From Oceanimonas pelagia (GTDB taxonomy: Bacteria > Pseudomonadota > Gammaproteobacteria > Enterobacterales > Aeromonadaceae): a DNA stretch of 64,000 bases. Positions 33,814 through 42,733 of the stretch are shown in pieces. The translations under genes were made by a program, and so were the position numbers. The stretch is taken from assembly GCF_030849025.1 (NCBI RefSeq), contig NZ_CP118224.1, forward strand, positions 1,658,001-1,722,000, given 5' to 3'. Numbering within the stretch: the stretch's first letter is position 1; every line of letters starts with the position of its first letter. Below the pieces are notes generated by a model. The model worked only from the letters and a program-made list of their open reading frames with translations. It searched no databases and was not told the DNA's origin.

Positions 33814-34388
33814 TGGGTTACTCCGTCGCTGTGCAGGCTGAAGGTCAAACCGCCGGGATCACGACGATGAATATTCAGCTTGCCGAACTCGCGCCGGGCC
33901 AGGCTGTCCTGCCCGTCAAAGCCCAGTATCCAGGCCGGCACGGCGGCGGCATCGCTGGCCTCGCCGGTGAGGGTCATGGCCCGCCCCTGCAGCTGCACGC
34001 CGGTCAACGACACTCTGCTCCAGGGCACCCGGGCCAGATCTTCCAGGGTATCGGCATAAGACACCAGCTCGTCCTGACTCAGCAGCCCCAGCAACTGCCG
34101 GCGGGTGCGAATGTCCCGCTCAAGGCGCTGCCGTTCGCCGTCGTCCTGGCGCTGATTAAGCAGGGCCAGGCTTTGCTGCAGTTGCGCCACATTCCCCCGA
34201 GCAGCGGTCAGTTGCTGCTCCAGGCTGCGGTTGGCCGTGCTCAGCCGGTGGTTGACATAGCTCTGCCAGCCAAAGGCCGTGCTCCACAGCAGCACCAGCG
34301 CCAGCAGCCCCAGGCCAAAGTGGCCCAGGGTGGGCAGATCCCGCACCGGCCTGAGGGTGGCCTGATAAAACTCGATACGGGTTTTCAC
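33810..34388 (-). CDS. mshI2: MSHA biogenesis protein MshI2 (PilN-like)
   Basis: This 192-residue bitopic protein has a short cytoplasmic tail (MKTRIEFYQATLRPVRD), a membrane helix (HFGLGLLALVLLWSTAF), a coiled coil and a C-terminal ferredoxin-like domain. This matches PilN/GspL C-terminal proteins, called MshI2 in some annotations. It overlaps mshI and mshJ by four bases each. Together MshI and MshI2 replace the PilM-PilN pair. Confidence 0.82.
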   Translation of the reverse strand: MKTRIEFYQATLRPVRDLPTLGHFGLGLLALVLLWSTAFGWQSYVNHRLSTANRSLEQQLTAARGNVAQLQQSLALLNQRQDDGERQRLERDIRTRRQLLGLLSQDELVSYADTLEDLARVPWSRVSLTGVQLQGRAMTLTGEASDAAAVPAWILGFDGQDSLARREFGKLNIHRRDPGGLTFSLHSDGVTQ

Positions 34389-35242
34389 AGGCTATCCTCC
34401 CGCAACATGCCCAGGGCCGGCAGGCTCACCGGCGACAGGTGCTCGTTGCTGAGGGAGTCGGGCTGAATATCAAACACCTGGCCGATGGCGGTCTGCACCG
34501 CCGGGGTAACCCGGGCCGGCAGGGCCAGAAACCACTGATTGGGGGCGTTCAGCTTGAGCTGGCCGGTGGCGTAGTCGATGCTGCGCTGCAGCTCCAGCAG
34601 CAGGTTGTCGAACACGAACTGATCCACCGCCATGGTGTCGTCATCCAGAGCCTGGAAACCGCGAATGGTACGGGAAAAATGCCACTGACGCTGATGAACA
34701 AAGGTCATGGTCAGCTCCTGACCGGGCACCTTGTGCAGCACCAGGCCACGCTGCTCCGGCGCCAGCAGGTTGCACATGGCCAGCTCGTCCACGCCCATGG
34801 TCTCGATCTCGCACAGGGGCGAGACAGCCCTGACCAGCTCCGCCAGCTGGGCGCGACGGCTGTAATACACGGCAATGCGCTCAGTGCCCTGGGGCCCGGC
34901 GGGCAAGTCGATATAGTCAAACAGCAGTTGCTCCACCGGCTCGTCTACCAGCTCACGCATGCACCAGGGCAGGGCCTGGGCCAGCTCGTCATCGGGCATG
35001 GCCGGCTTGTCGAGCTGCACCTGGCGATAAAACGGCCGCCCCAGCGCCAGACGCAAGCGCCGGCCCTGCCACTGCTGCGCTTCTATCAGGGCGGCCAGGG
35101 CGGCGGCCGGCTGCTCACCGCCGGCCAGGGGGCGCTCCACCACCTGCTGCGGGTATTGTTCCTCCACCCCGTAAAGCGCCCCCTGGGCAAGGTAAACCCC
35201 CACCGCCGTGGTGCTGCGGGCAGACTTGAACCATTTGAACAT
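34385..35242 (-). CDS. mshI: MSHA biogenesis protein MshI (PilM-like)
   Basis: This 285-residue protein is the first gene of the msh operon. It begins MFKWFKS and has an actin-like/PilM-type fold with SARSTTAVGVYLAQGALYGVE. Later segments are SIDYATGQL and WFLALPARVTPAVQ. It is expected on the cytoplasmic face of the inner membrane as part of the alignment complex. An AAGGG-type site precedes the ATG and a good promoter lies 35 bases upstream. Confidence 0.87.
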   Translation of the reverse strand: MFKWFKSARSTTAVGVYLAQGALYGVEEQYPQQVVERPLAGGEQPAAALAALIEAQQWQGRRLRLALGRPFYRQVQLDKPAMPDDELAQALPWCMRELVDEPVEQLLFDYIDLPAGPQGTERIAVYYSRRAQLAELVRAVSPLCEIETMGVDELAMCNLLAPEQRGLVLHKVPGQELTMTFVHQRQWHFSRTIRGFQALDDDTMAVDQFVFDNLLLELQRSIDYATGQLKLNAPNQWFLALPARVTPAVQTAIGQVFDIQPDSLSNEHLSPVSLPALGMLREDSL

Positions 35243-35276
35243 TCAGGCCCTTTCTTCGGTGAAAAAAGAAAAAGCC

Positions 35277-35305
35277 AGTATAAACAGTTAAAACCGGTTA
35301 ATGAA
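35277..35305 (-). promoter_or_regulatory. Candidate sigma-70 promoter of the msh operon
   Basis: On the minus strand TTCATT and TATACT are separated by 17 bases, with the -10 ending 34 bases before mshI. It lies just after the terminator of the upstream symporter operon, so it would be the main operon promoter. Confidence 0.5.
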
Positions 35306-35330
35306 CATGGGCTTGCATAAAGCAGAAATA

Positions 35331-35353
35331 AAAAAGGGACGCTGATGCGTCCC
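35331..35353 (-). terminator. Intrinsic terminator of the sodium:solute symporter operon
   Basis: On the minus strand GGGACGC-ATCA-GCGTCCC is followed by TTTTTT, 22 bases after the symporter stop. It separates this operon from the msh promoter. Confidence 0.88.
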
Positions 35354-35374
35354 TGTTATTTTCATTGATGTGGA

Positions 35375-37075
35375 TCAATGGCTGTGTGCTTCGCCGGCGC
35401 CCTTGGGAAAGCGAATGCTTTCCACCAGCTCCTGCACTTCCTGCGGGGTTTCCGTGGTCAGTTTGGCCACCACCAGCGATACCGCCAGGTTTACCAGCAT
35501 ACCCAGGGTACCGATGCCTTCCGGCGAAATACCAAACCACCAGTTTTCGGGAACACTGGCCGCCGGATTAATGAACTTGAAGTAAATGATGTAGGCGGCG
35601 GTAAACACAATGCCGCTCACCATACCGGCAATAGCGCCTTCCTTGTTCATTTTCTTGTAGAAAATGCCGAGCACAATGGCCGGGAAGAAGGACGCCGCCG
35701 CCAGACCAAAGGCGAAGGCCACCACCTGGGCCACAAAGCCCGGCGGGTTGATGCCGAGATAACCGGCCCCGAATACCGCCACCGCGGCGGCGATACGCGC
35801 AGCCAGCAGCTCCTGCTTGTCGGTCATGTCGGGCTTGAGGCCCTTCTTGAGCAGGTCATGGGCAATGGAGGTGGAGATCACCAGCAGCAGGCCGGCCGCG
35901 GTCGACAGCGCCGCCGCCAGGCCACCGGCCGCCAGCAGGGCCACCACCCAGTTGGGCAAACGACCGATCTCGGGACTGGCCAGCACGATGATGTCGGGGC
36001 TGATGGTCATTTCGTTGCGCTCGTCACCGGCATAGAACATGCGGCCGTCACCGTTCTTGTCTTCCCACTGTACCAGGCCGGTTTTCTCCCAGTTTGCCAC
36101 CCAGGCCGGGGCCTGTTCGGCGATCACGCCCTGGCCGTCGGCACCGTTAAGGCCGTCGATCATGTTGGCGCGGGCAAAGGCGGCCACGGCGGGCGCGGTG
36201 GTATACAGGAAGGAGATGAACAGCAGCGCCCAGCCGGCGGAAATGCGGGCGTCTCGCACCTTGGGCACGGTGAAGAAGCGAATGATCACGTGAGGCAGGC
36301 CGGCGGTACCCACCATGAGCGCGGCGGTAATGAAGAACACGTCAATACCGGACTTCTTGCCCGAGGTATATTCGGTAAAGCCCAGCTCCCGGGACAGGCC
36401 GTCGAGCTTGTCGAGCAGGTAAACGCCGTCGGAGGTCTCACCGATAAAGCCCAGCTGGGGCACAGGGGTGCCGGTTACCAGCAGGGAAACAAAGATGGCC
36501 GGCACCAGGAAGGCGAAGATCAGCACGCAATACTGGGCCACCTGAGTGTAGGTAATGCCCTTCATGCCGCCCATGACCGCGTAGAAGAACACGATGCACA
36601 TGCCGATGATCACACCCAGGTTGATGTCCACTTCCAGAAAGCGGGAGAACACCACGCCCACGCCGCGCATCTGGCCCGCCACATAGGTGAAGGACACGAA
36701 GATGGCACAGAACACCGCCACCATGCGGGCGGTCTGGGAATAGTAGCGATCGCCGATAAAGTCGGGCACGGTGAACTTGCCGAACTTGCGCAGGTAAGGC
36801 GCCAGACACAGTGCCAGCAGCACATAACCGCCGGTCCAGCCCATCAGGTAAACGCCACCGTCATAGCCGGCAAACGAGATGATGCCGGCCATGGAAATAA
36901 AGGAGGCCGCCGACATCCAGTCGGCCGCCGTGGCCATGCCGTTGGCCACCGGATGCACACCACCGCCGGCCACATAAAACTCACCGGTGCTGGCGGCCCG
37001 AGCCCAGATGGCAATGCCGATATAAAGTGCGAAGCTGAGCCCCACCAGAATAAATGTCCAGGTTTGAATATCCAT
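35375..37075 (-). CDS. Sodium:solute symporter, large subunit (VC_2705/ActP-like family)
   Basis: This 566-residue SSS-family permease has about 13 membrane helices. It shows FYVAGGGVHPVANGMATAADWMS, GMKGITYTQVAQY and FTVPKVRDAR, typical of the acetate/monocarboxylate branch. A soluble insertion (residues about 310-360) is present. It pairs with the small DUF4212 subunit 12 bases upstream, the usual arrangement of this two-component family. The substrate is probably a short-chain carboxylate, by analogy only. Confidence 0.88.
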   Translation of the reverse strand: MDIQTWTFILVGLSFALYIGIAIWARAASTGEFYVAGGGVHPVANGMATAADWMSAASFISMAGIISFAGYDGGVYLMGWTGGYVLLALCLAPYLRKFGKFTVPDFIGDRYYSQTARMVAVFCAIFVSFTYVAGQMRGVGVVFSRFLEVDINLGVIIGMCIVFFYAVMGGMKGITYTQVAQYCVLIFAFLVPAIFVSLLVTGTPVPQLGFIGETSDGVYLLDKLDGLSRELGFTEYTSGKKSGIDVFFITAALMVGTAGLPHVIIRFFTVPKVRDARISAGWALLFISFLYTTAPAVAAFARANMIDGLNGADGQGVIAEQAPAWVANWEKTGLVQWEDKNGDGRMFYAGDERNEMTISPDIIVLASPEIGRLPNWVVALLAAGGLAAALSTAAGLLLVISTSIAHDLLKKGLKPDMTDKQELLAARIAAAVAVFGAGYLGINPPGFVAQVVAFAFGLAAASFFPAIVLGIFYKKMNKEGAIAGMVSGIVFTAAYIIYFKFINPAASVPENWWFGISPEGIGTLGMLVNLAVSLVVAKLTTETPQEVQELVESIRFPKGAGEAHSH

Positions 37076-37087
37076 TTCCCGCCCCTT

Positions 37088-37354
37088 TTACGCTTCGTCT
37101 ACGTTGTATTTCTTGTCGAGCACATTCATTCGCCACACATAGACGAAAATGAGCACCACAAACACATAAATGGATCCTTGCTGGGAAAACCAGAAACCCA
37201 GCTTGGCGCCACCAATGGTGAAGGCATTGAGCACATCCACCAGCACAATGCCAAACAGGTAGGAAACCGTGAACCAGATGGCCAGCAAGATGCCCATCAG
37301 CCGCAGGTTTTCTTTCCAGTACGCCTTTTGTTTTTCCTGACTTTCGAACGCCAT
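37088..37354 (-). CDS. DUF4212 small subunit of sodium:solute symporter
   Basis: This 88-residue membrane protein has two helices (LRLMGILLAIWFTVSYLFGI and FVVLIFVYVWRMNVLDKKYN). It contains GGAKLGFWFSQQGSIYVFV, the signature of the small subunit associated with this permease family. A GGAGAGAAAG ribosome site precedes the ATG. It is the first gene of the two-gene operon. Confidence 0.9.
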   Translation of the reverse strand: MAFESQEKQKAYWKENLRLMGILLAIWFTVSYLFGIVLVDVLNAFTIGGAKLGFWFSQQGSIYVFVVLIFVYVWRMNVLDKKYNVDEA

Positions 37355-37443
37355 TCTTTCTCTCCTTGAATAGCCGAATACGGTTCGAAAATAACAGTAG
37401 CGCGAAGCGGGGCGGTTGAAACTTAGACTTTGGTATTAACAGG

Positions 37444-37459
37444 TCATTAACATTAATGA
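37444..37459. promoter_or_regulatory. Palindrome upstream of the symporter operon
   Basis: TCATTAA-CA-TTAATGA is a perfect inverted repeat with a two-base centre, about 90 bases before the DUF4212 start and within AT-rich DNA. It is a plausible operator; the regulator is unknown. Confidence 0.4.
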
Positions 37460-37508
37460 AACAAACGTAGCCGGCGCGGCGGGCACCGCATCGACACAAG
37501 AAAAGGAT

Positions 37509-38390
37509 TCAAAAGAAACTCAATGTAATGTAAACCACCACGGGAATAATGACCACTGCCATGACATTGCCAAGCAGTACGATGCTGGCCATTTTGTCGG
37601 GCTGGCAGCGGTATTGTTCACACAGCAGGTAATTGAGCACCGCCGGCGGCAGCATCACCGACAAGGCGAGCAATTGCAGCCATTCGGGCCGGAGCGGCAG
37701 CCACCCCGCCACCAGGGCAAAGGCCACCGCCCCCGCCAGCAGATAAGCCAGGTTCACCCGCAACGCCAGCCCCAGATTGCCCACCTCGCCCACCGACAAC
37801 CGCACGCCCAGGGCAAACAGCATCAGCGGCACCGCCATCTGTCCCAGCAGATCGGCGCTGGTATAGACAAAGTCGGGCAGCACAGACTTGTGCTCCGCCA
37901 GCAGCACCCCGGCCACCGCCGCCCACACGATGGGATTTTTCAGCCACTGCCAGCGCCCCGCCTCGCGGGAGAGAATAAACAGTCCCAGGGAAAAGTGCAG
38001 CAGGTTGGACAACACAAACAGCACAATGATGGCACCAAGCTGGTCTTCGCCGTAAGCCAGCATCATCAGCGGAATACCGATGTTGCCGGTGTTGCGGAAC
38101 ATGCCCGCCAGCACCAGGGTGCGCCGTTCCAGGCCGTGAAAGCGGAACAGGGCAAGCAGCAGCCCCGGCAGGATAATGCACAGGGCGCCGGCCAGGATCA
38201 GCGGCCAGCTGTCGGCCAGGGAAACGGGGTTGTGGATCAGGGCGGAGAACACCAGCGCCGGGCAGAACACCGCCACATTGGCCAGGTTGACAAAGCCCAT
38301 GTCGGGGTTGCGCTGGCGCCGGCCAAACACATAACCGACCGCCACCACGGCAAACACCGGCAACACGATATTGAGCAGGGTAAGCAGCAT
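37509..38390 (-). CDS. AEC-family transporter
   Basis: This 293-residue membrane protein of the auxin-efflux-carrier family has about ten helices. The family pattern is visible in the first half as FRNTGNIGIPLMML. The second half mirrors it with AVPLMLFALGVRLS and SVMLPPAVLNYLL. Such proteins carry organic acids or amino acids; the substrate is not evident. I chose the ATG at 38390 because the longer frame would run back through the dadA terminator. Confidence 0.85.
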   Translation of the reverse strand: MLLTLLNIVLPVFAVVAVGYVFGRRQRNPDMGFVNLANVAVFCPALVFSALIHNPVSLADSWPLILAGALCIILPGLLLALFRFHGLERRTLVLAGMFRNTGNIGIPLMMLAYGEDQLGAIIVLFVLSNLLHFSLGLFILSREAGRWQWLKNPIVWAAVAGVLLAEHKSVLPDFVYTSADLLGQMAVPLMLFALGVRLSVGEVGNLGLALRVNLAYLLAGAVAFALVAGWLPLRPEWLQLLALSVMLPPAVLNYLLCEQYRCQPDKMASIVLLGNVMAVVIIPVVVYITLSFF

Positions 38391-38432
38391 AAAACGAAAA
38401 CGCCAAAAGACGGCATAGTGCGTCTTTTGGCG
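38391..38432 (-). terminator. Intrinsic terminator after dadA
   Basis: A perfect twelve-base stem (CGCCAAAAGACG/CGTCTTTTGGCG) with an eight-base loop is followed on the minus strand by TTTTCGTTTT. It ends directly at the AEC gene start, so that gene may depend on read-through or on an internal promoter. Confidence 0.85.
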
Positions 38433-38477
38433 TACGGTGTCCAGACGGAACATGCCGGGCCTGGCCCGGCATCTTGC

Positions 38478-39731
38478 TTAACCGTAGCGGCTGAAAGCCA
38501 GGCCGTCGCTGTCGATGTCCGGCTGCTTGCCGGAGATCAGGTCGGCAATCAGGGCACCGGAGCCCGCGCCCATGGTCCAGCCCAGGGTGCCGTGGCCGGT
38601 GTTCAGCCACAGGTTCTTGTAGCGGGTGCCACCGATGATGGGGGTGCCGTCCGGGGTCATGGGGCGGAAACCGGTCCAGAACTCGGCCTCTTCCATCTTG
38701 CCCCCCTTCGGGAACAGGCTGCTCACCGAGTGGGCAATGGTCTCGCGGCGGGCGGCAGGCAGATCCTTGTTGAAATCGGCCAGCTCCGCGGTGCCGGCGG
38801 CACGAATACGGTTTTCAAAACGGGTAATGGCCACCTTGTAGGTCTCGTCCATCACGGTGGACTGGGGCGCGTCTTCGTCCTTGTTCACTTCAATGGTCAG
38901 AGAGTAGCCCTTCACCGGGTAAATGGGCAGGCTGATGCCGAGCGGGGTCAGCAGGAAGGGCGAATAGCTGCCCATGCACACCAGCACCTGATCGGCGGTT
39001 TCCAGACCGTGATCGGTCTGCACGCCACGAATTTCGTCGCCGTCGCGCACCAGCGCCTTGATCTCGGTGTTGAACTTGAACACCACGCCCTTTTCCTGGC
39101 ACTTTCTCGCCAGCGCCTTGGTGAACAGGTTGCAGTCGCCGGTCTGATCATCGGGAAAGTGCAGTCCGCCCACCAGCTTGTCCTGCACTCGCGCCAGGGC
39201 CGGCTCGCGGGCGATACACTCGGCCACATTGAGCATGGTGTGCTTCACGCCAAACTCCTGCAGCACCTTGATGTCCTTGGCGGCATCGGCCACCTGCTTC
39301 TCGGTGCGGAATACCTGCAACAGGCCCTTGCGGCGACCTTCAAAGGGCAGGTTCAGCTCGTCCTGCAGGGCGTTGATGCACTGACGGCTGTACTCGGACA
39401 CCCGCACCATGCGCGACTTGTTGATGCTGTAGGACTTTTCGTTACAGTTGGCCAGCATGGACAGCATAAACTTCCACTGCGCCGGATTGGTGCCGGGACG
39501 AACCTTCAGCGGGGCGTGGGCCTGAAACATCCACTTCATCGCCTTTACCGGAATACCGGGGGCGGCCCAGGGCGACGACATCCCAAAGGACAGCTGACCG
39601 GCGTTGGCAAAGCTGGTTTCTTCCGCCGCATCGGGCTGGCGATCCAGCACCACCACTTCATGCCCCTGTTGGGCCAGATACCAGGCGCTGGTCACGCCGA
39701 CAACACCACTACCCAGAACCAAAACTTTCAT
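38478..39731 (-). CDS. dadA: D-amino acid dehydrogenase, small subunit
   Basis: This 417-residue FAD enzyme oxidises D-alanine and other D-amino acids to 2-oxo acids at the inner membrane. The dinucleotide motif VLGSGVVGVTSAWYLAQQG is at the start. SFANAGQLSFGMSSPWAAPG and GHGTLGWTMGAGSG near the end are DadA signatures. I chose the ATG at 39731 because AGGTGA lies six bases upstream. No alanine racemase dadX follows. The long leader holds a CRP-like site, a hairpin and an inverted repeat. Confidence 0.94.
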   Translation of the reverse strand: MKVLVLGSGVVGVTSAWYLAQQGHEVVVLDRQPDAAEETSFANAGQLSFGMSSPWAAPGIPVKAMKWMFQAHAPLKVRPGTNPAQWKFMLSMLANCNEKSYSINKSRMVRVSEYSRQCINALQDELNLPFEGRRKGLLQVFRTEKQVADAAKDIKVLQEFGVKHTMLNVAECIAREPALARVQDKLVGGLHFPDDQTGDCNLFTKALARKCQEKGVVFKFNTEIKALVRDGDEIRGVQTDHGLETADQVLVCMGSYSPFLLTPLGISLPIYPVKGYSLTIEVNKDEDAPQSTVMDETYKVAITRFENRIRAAGTAELADFNKDLPAARRETIAHSVSSLFPKGGKMEEAEFWTGFRPMTPDGTPIIGGTRYKNLWLNTGHGTLGWTMGAGSGALIADLISGKQPDIDSDGLAFSRYG

Positions 39732-39763
39732 AACGCTCACCTATGAGAATGCCTTTTGGGCGA

Positions 39764-39783
39764 GAATATCGTCCAAAATATTC
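39764..39783. promoter_or_regulatory. Inverted repeat in the dadA leader
   Basis: GAATAT and ATATTC flank eight bases, about 33-52 bases before the dadA start. The size and AT content suit an Lrp/AsnC-family operator, and dadA is Lrp-regulated in E. coli; the match here is by symmetry only. Confidence 0.4.
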
Positions 39784-39807
39784 AAAAAATCCAGATGAAT
39801 TAAACAC

Positions 39808-39849
39808 AGAAAAACCCGTCACCAGCCTGTAAAAAAGGCCGGTGACGGG
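39808..39849 (-). terminator. Terminator or attenuator between the histidine kinase gene and dadA
   Basis: The arms CCCGTCACC and GGTGACGGG enclose a partly paired loop and are followed on the minus strand by TTTTTCTG. It can end the kinase transcript. A promoter at the CRP-like site further upstream would also have to read through it before reaching dadA. Confidence 0.75.
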
Positions 39850-39955
39850 CAGTAACGGAAAGGGACTAGAGGTTAATCTGCCGCGGGTTTAAGCATAAGA
39901 ATAAAGTTTCAATAAAAAAACAAAAATCAGAATTTAATACCAATCAACATCAAGC

Positions 39956-39971
39956 TGTGATGAGCATCACA
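39956..39971. promoter_or_regulatory. CRP-type binding site upstream of dadA
   Basis: TGTGA-TGAGCA-TCACA matches the CRP core consensus perfectly. It lies 225 bases before dadA and just after the kinase stop. CRP activation of dadA is known in E. coli. AT-rich DNA follows on the dadA side and contains several possible -10 elements. Confidence 0.65.
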
Positions 39972-39982
39972 AACCGGAAAAG

Positions 39983-42670
39983 TCAGCCTGCGTCATGGCG
40001 TTCCAGGGCCTTGTCGAGGGCGCCCTGCAACTCCGCCAGCCGGGCATGAGGCAGCGCCTGCTGCCGCTCGGGCCAGTGCCGGGCCTGCTCGGCCTGCTCG
40101 GCCAGGACCATTTCCCCGTCGGCCCGGGCACAGTGCGCCAGCTCGGCCAGCAGGCCGGCGGCCTCGCCCCAGTTGCCCTCGGCCTGGGCCGCCTGCAGCA
40201 GCCACAACTGATCACGGCAGGCGGGCAGCCCGGCGGCCTGTGGCGGTGCCAAGGGCGCTGGCGCCGGCACGCTGCCGGCCTGTGCCAGCGCGGTGCCGGG
40301 CCGGCCACATTGCTCCGCCAGCGCCTGGTAAAGATCATTGCGGTTGACCGGCTTGGACACATAGGCATTCATGCCCGAGCCATAGCTGCTTTCCCGATCG
40401 CTGCGCATGGCACTGGCGGTGAGGGCGATGATGGGCACATCGTGATGACGCTGCAGCCGGCGGATCTGGCGGGTGGCTTCAAGGCCATCGAGAATGGGCA
40501 TCTGCAGGTCCATCAGAATGGCGTCAAAGGCCTGGCGGGACACCAGCTCCACCGCCTGACGGCCGTTGTCGGCCAGGATCACGGAGACCCCCACCCGGGC
40601 CAGATATTCGATAATCAGTTGCTGGTTGAGCCGGTTATCTTCCGCCAGCAGCACCTGGCGGCCGCACAGCCGCCGGCGGTAATGCTCGGTATCGGTGTCG
40701 GCCGGGGCCGGTGTGGCGGGAGCCGGCGCCGGATTAAGCAGGCGCGCCAGACAGGCCGACAGCCGGATCCAGGTCACCGGCTTGGACACATATTCTTCAA
40801 GGCCCAGCGCCCGCATCTGCGCCGCCGGACGATCCCGGCCAAAGGCGCTGACCACCACCACGGGCAGGGCTTCAAGGTGAGGCTGCTGGCGAATGAAGCG
40901 GGCCAGCTCAAGGCCGTTTTCCCGCCCCAGGCAACAGTCGATCAGCACGGCCGCCAGCTCGCTGCCCCGGTGTTGCAGCAGCCCCCGGGCGGCCTCAATG
41001 TTCATGGCGGTATACACCACAAAACCGGCGCGCCTGAGCATGCCGCTCATCACCTCCAGCGCCTGGGGGTTGTCCTCCACCACCAGCACTTTCAGCCCCG
41101 GCTCAAACACCGGGGCAAAGTCGGGCTTGTCGTCGCGGGCCGGGCGCAGCGGCAGGGTCACGCGGAAGGTGGAGCCCCGCCCCGGCACGCTGTGCACCTG
41201 AATGCTGCCGCCCATCAGCTCCACCAGGTGCCGGCAAATACTGAGCCCCAGGCCGCTGCCGCCATATTTGCGGGTGGTGCTGGCATCCACCTGGGTAAAG
41301 GACTGAAACAGCTGCTCCTGCTGCTCGGGCACAATGCCGATGCCGGTGTCGCGCACGGCAACACACAGCCGGGGCTCGGCCTCGTCGGTAACCGAAATGC
41401 TGACCACCACCTCGCCCCGCTCGGTGAACTTGAGGGCGTTGCTGACCAGGTTGGTCAGCACCTGCCCCAGGCGCAGGGGATCGCCCTGCAGCCGGTCGGG
41501 CACGTTCGGTGCCTTGTTGATAATGACCTCCAGCTGTTTCTGCTCCGACATGTCGGCAAACAGCCCCGCCAGCCGCTCCAGCTGCTCGTTCAGATCAAAG
41601 GCAATGTCTTCCAGCTCCAGCTTGCCGGCTTCCACCTTGGTCAGATCGAGAATGTCGTTGATCAGCAGCAACAGGTTGTCGGAAGACAGCTGGATCTTGG
41701 ACAGATAGTCACTCTGGCGGGCGTCGAGGGCGGTTTGCTGCAACAGCGACACAAAGCCGATGATGGCGTTCATGGGGGTGCGGATTTCATGGCTCATGTT
41801 GGCCAGAAAATCGGTCTTGGCCTGGGCCAGGGCACGGGCGCTGCGGCTGGCCTGGCGCCATTTTCGGTTGTTGAGGTAAAGCAGGCCCCCGCCGGCGCAC
41901 AGCAGCCCCAGCACCAGCATCAGCGCCAGTGCCAGCAGGCGATCCCGGCTGTGCTCGGTATGCTGGCGCCAGCCGGCAATCCAGTCATAAAAGTCGGCGA
42001 TATTGGTATCGGCAAAACGGTGGCGCAGACGAATCAGCTGGCGCAGGTTGGCGGTGTAAATGCCCTGGGCGTAAAGGGCTTCCTTCAGCCGTGGCGTGGA
42101 AGCCGTGCGCTGGCGCAGGGCACCCGCTTCCCGCTCCAGCCCGCGCACAAACAGCGGATTGGTGGTGTACAGATACAGCCGGCTGTGCTGCAGCAGTTGC
42201 TGCAGGCCCGGGCCGGCCTCGGCCGCCGGCACCCGGCCCACCGCGTCGGCAAACACCGCCAGGCTGTGGCGGGCGTGCAGCTCGGCCTCCTGCAACTGCT
42301 GCAGGGTTTCAAGGTAGTCGTCGGGGTGCTGATCCCCGGTGAGGGTGGCCAGCCTGGCCATGTTCGACTGGCTGACCTGTTGCTGAAAGCGCGACAACAG
42401 CAGGCTCAGCCGGCGCACCTTGTCATCCAGCAACACCGCCCCTTCGGCGTCGGGCATCATCACCTGGCGGTGAATATGGTAGAGCTCGTCGACGATGGGC
42501 TCGGCATGACGCAACAGCTGACGTCCGTCCTCATACTGGCGATAGAGCCCGTGGCCATGGCCGAACAGCAGCGCCAGCGCCGCCGCCAGCAATGGCAACC
42601 ACAGCCAGCGGCGTTTTTGACTACGGGCATCGGGTTTTGCGGGCGCCATCATCTCTTGTATTCGCCTCAT
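39983..42670 (-). CDS. Hybrid sensor histidine kinase with two receiver domains
   Basis: This 895-residue membrane kinase has helices near residues 22-38 and 245-266 enclosing a helical periplasmic sensor. HisKA follows (phospho-acceptor His294 in [11 protein letters not shown]), then HATPase ([27 protein letters not shown]). A first receiver reads LKVLVVEDN with aspartate in VLIDCCLG. A second reads [12 protein letters not shown] with aspartate in LMDLQMP and YVSKPV. The C-terminal 75 residues look like a shortened, degenerate Hpt domain ([10 protein letters not shown]). ATGs at 42652 and 42649 are alternative starts. The signal is unknown. Confidence 0.88.
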   Translation of the reverse strand: MRRIQEMMAPAKPDARSQKRRWLWLPLLAAALALLFGHGHGLYRQYEDGRQLLRHAEPIVDELYHIHRQVMMPDAEGAVLLDDKVRRLSLLLSRFQQQVSQSNMARLATLTGDQHPDDYLETLQQLQEAELHARHSLAVFADAVGRVPAAEAGPGLQQLLQHSRLYLYTTNPLFVRGLEREAGALRQRTASTPRLKEALYAQGIYTANLRQLIRLRHRFADTNIADFYDWIAGWRQHTEHSRDRLLALALMLVLGLLCAGGGLLYLNNRKWRQASRSARALAQAKTDFLANMSHEIRTPMNAIIGFVSLLQQTALDARQSDYLSKIQLSSDNLLLLINDILDLTKVEAGKLELEDIAFDLNEQLERLAGLFADMSEQKQLEVIINKAPNVPDRLQGDPLRLGQVLTNLVSNALKFTERGEVVVSISVTDEAEPRLCVAVRDTGIGIVPEQQEQLFQSFTQVDASTTRKYGGSGLGLSICRHLVELMGGSIQVHSVPGRGSTFRVTLPLRPARDDKPDFAPVFEPGLKVLVVEDNPQALEVMSGMLRRAGFVVYTAMNIEAARGLLQHRGSELAAVLIDCCLGRENGLELARFIRQQPHLEALPVVVVSAFGRDRPAAQMRALGLEEYVSKPVTWIRLSACLARLLNPAPAPATPAPADTDTEHYRRRLCGRQVLLAEDNRLNQQLIIEYLARVGVSVILADNGRQAVELVSRQAFDAILMDLQMPILDGLEATRQIRRLQRHHDVPIIALTASAMRSDRESSYGSGMNAYVSKPVNRNDLYQALAEQCGRPGTALAQAGSVPAPAPLAPPQAAGLPACRDQLWLLQAAQAEGNWGEAAGLLAELAHCARADGEMVLAEQAEQARHWPERQQALPHARLAELQGALDKALERHDAG

Positions 42671-42733
42671 GGTGGTATAGTTCGCTCGAATTCTGACAAT
42701 TCAAAACCAAAACAACAACATAACAGGAAAATC

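Noticed and set aside
39995-42733. Plus-strand frame extending the SLC13 gene upstream across the kinase gene
   Set aside because: The carrier clearly starts at 42734 with a ribosome site; the upstream part is antisense to the kinase.
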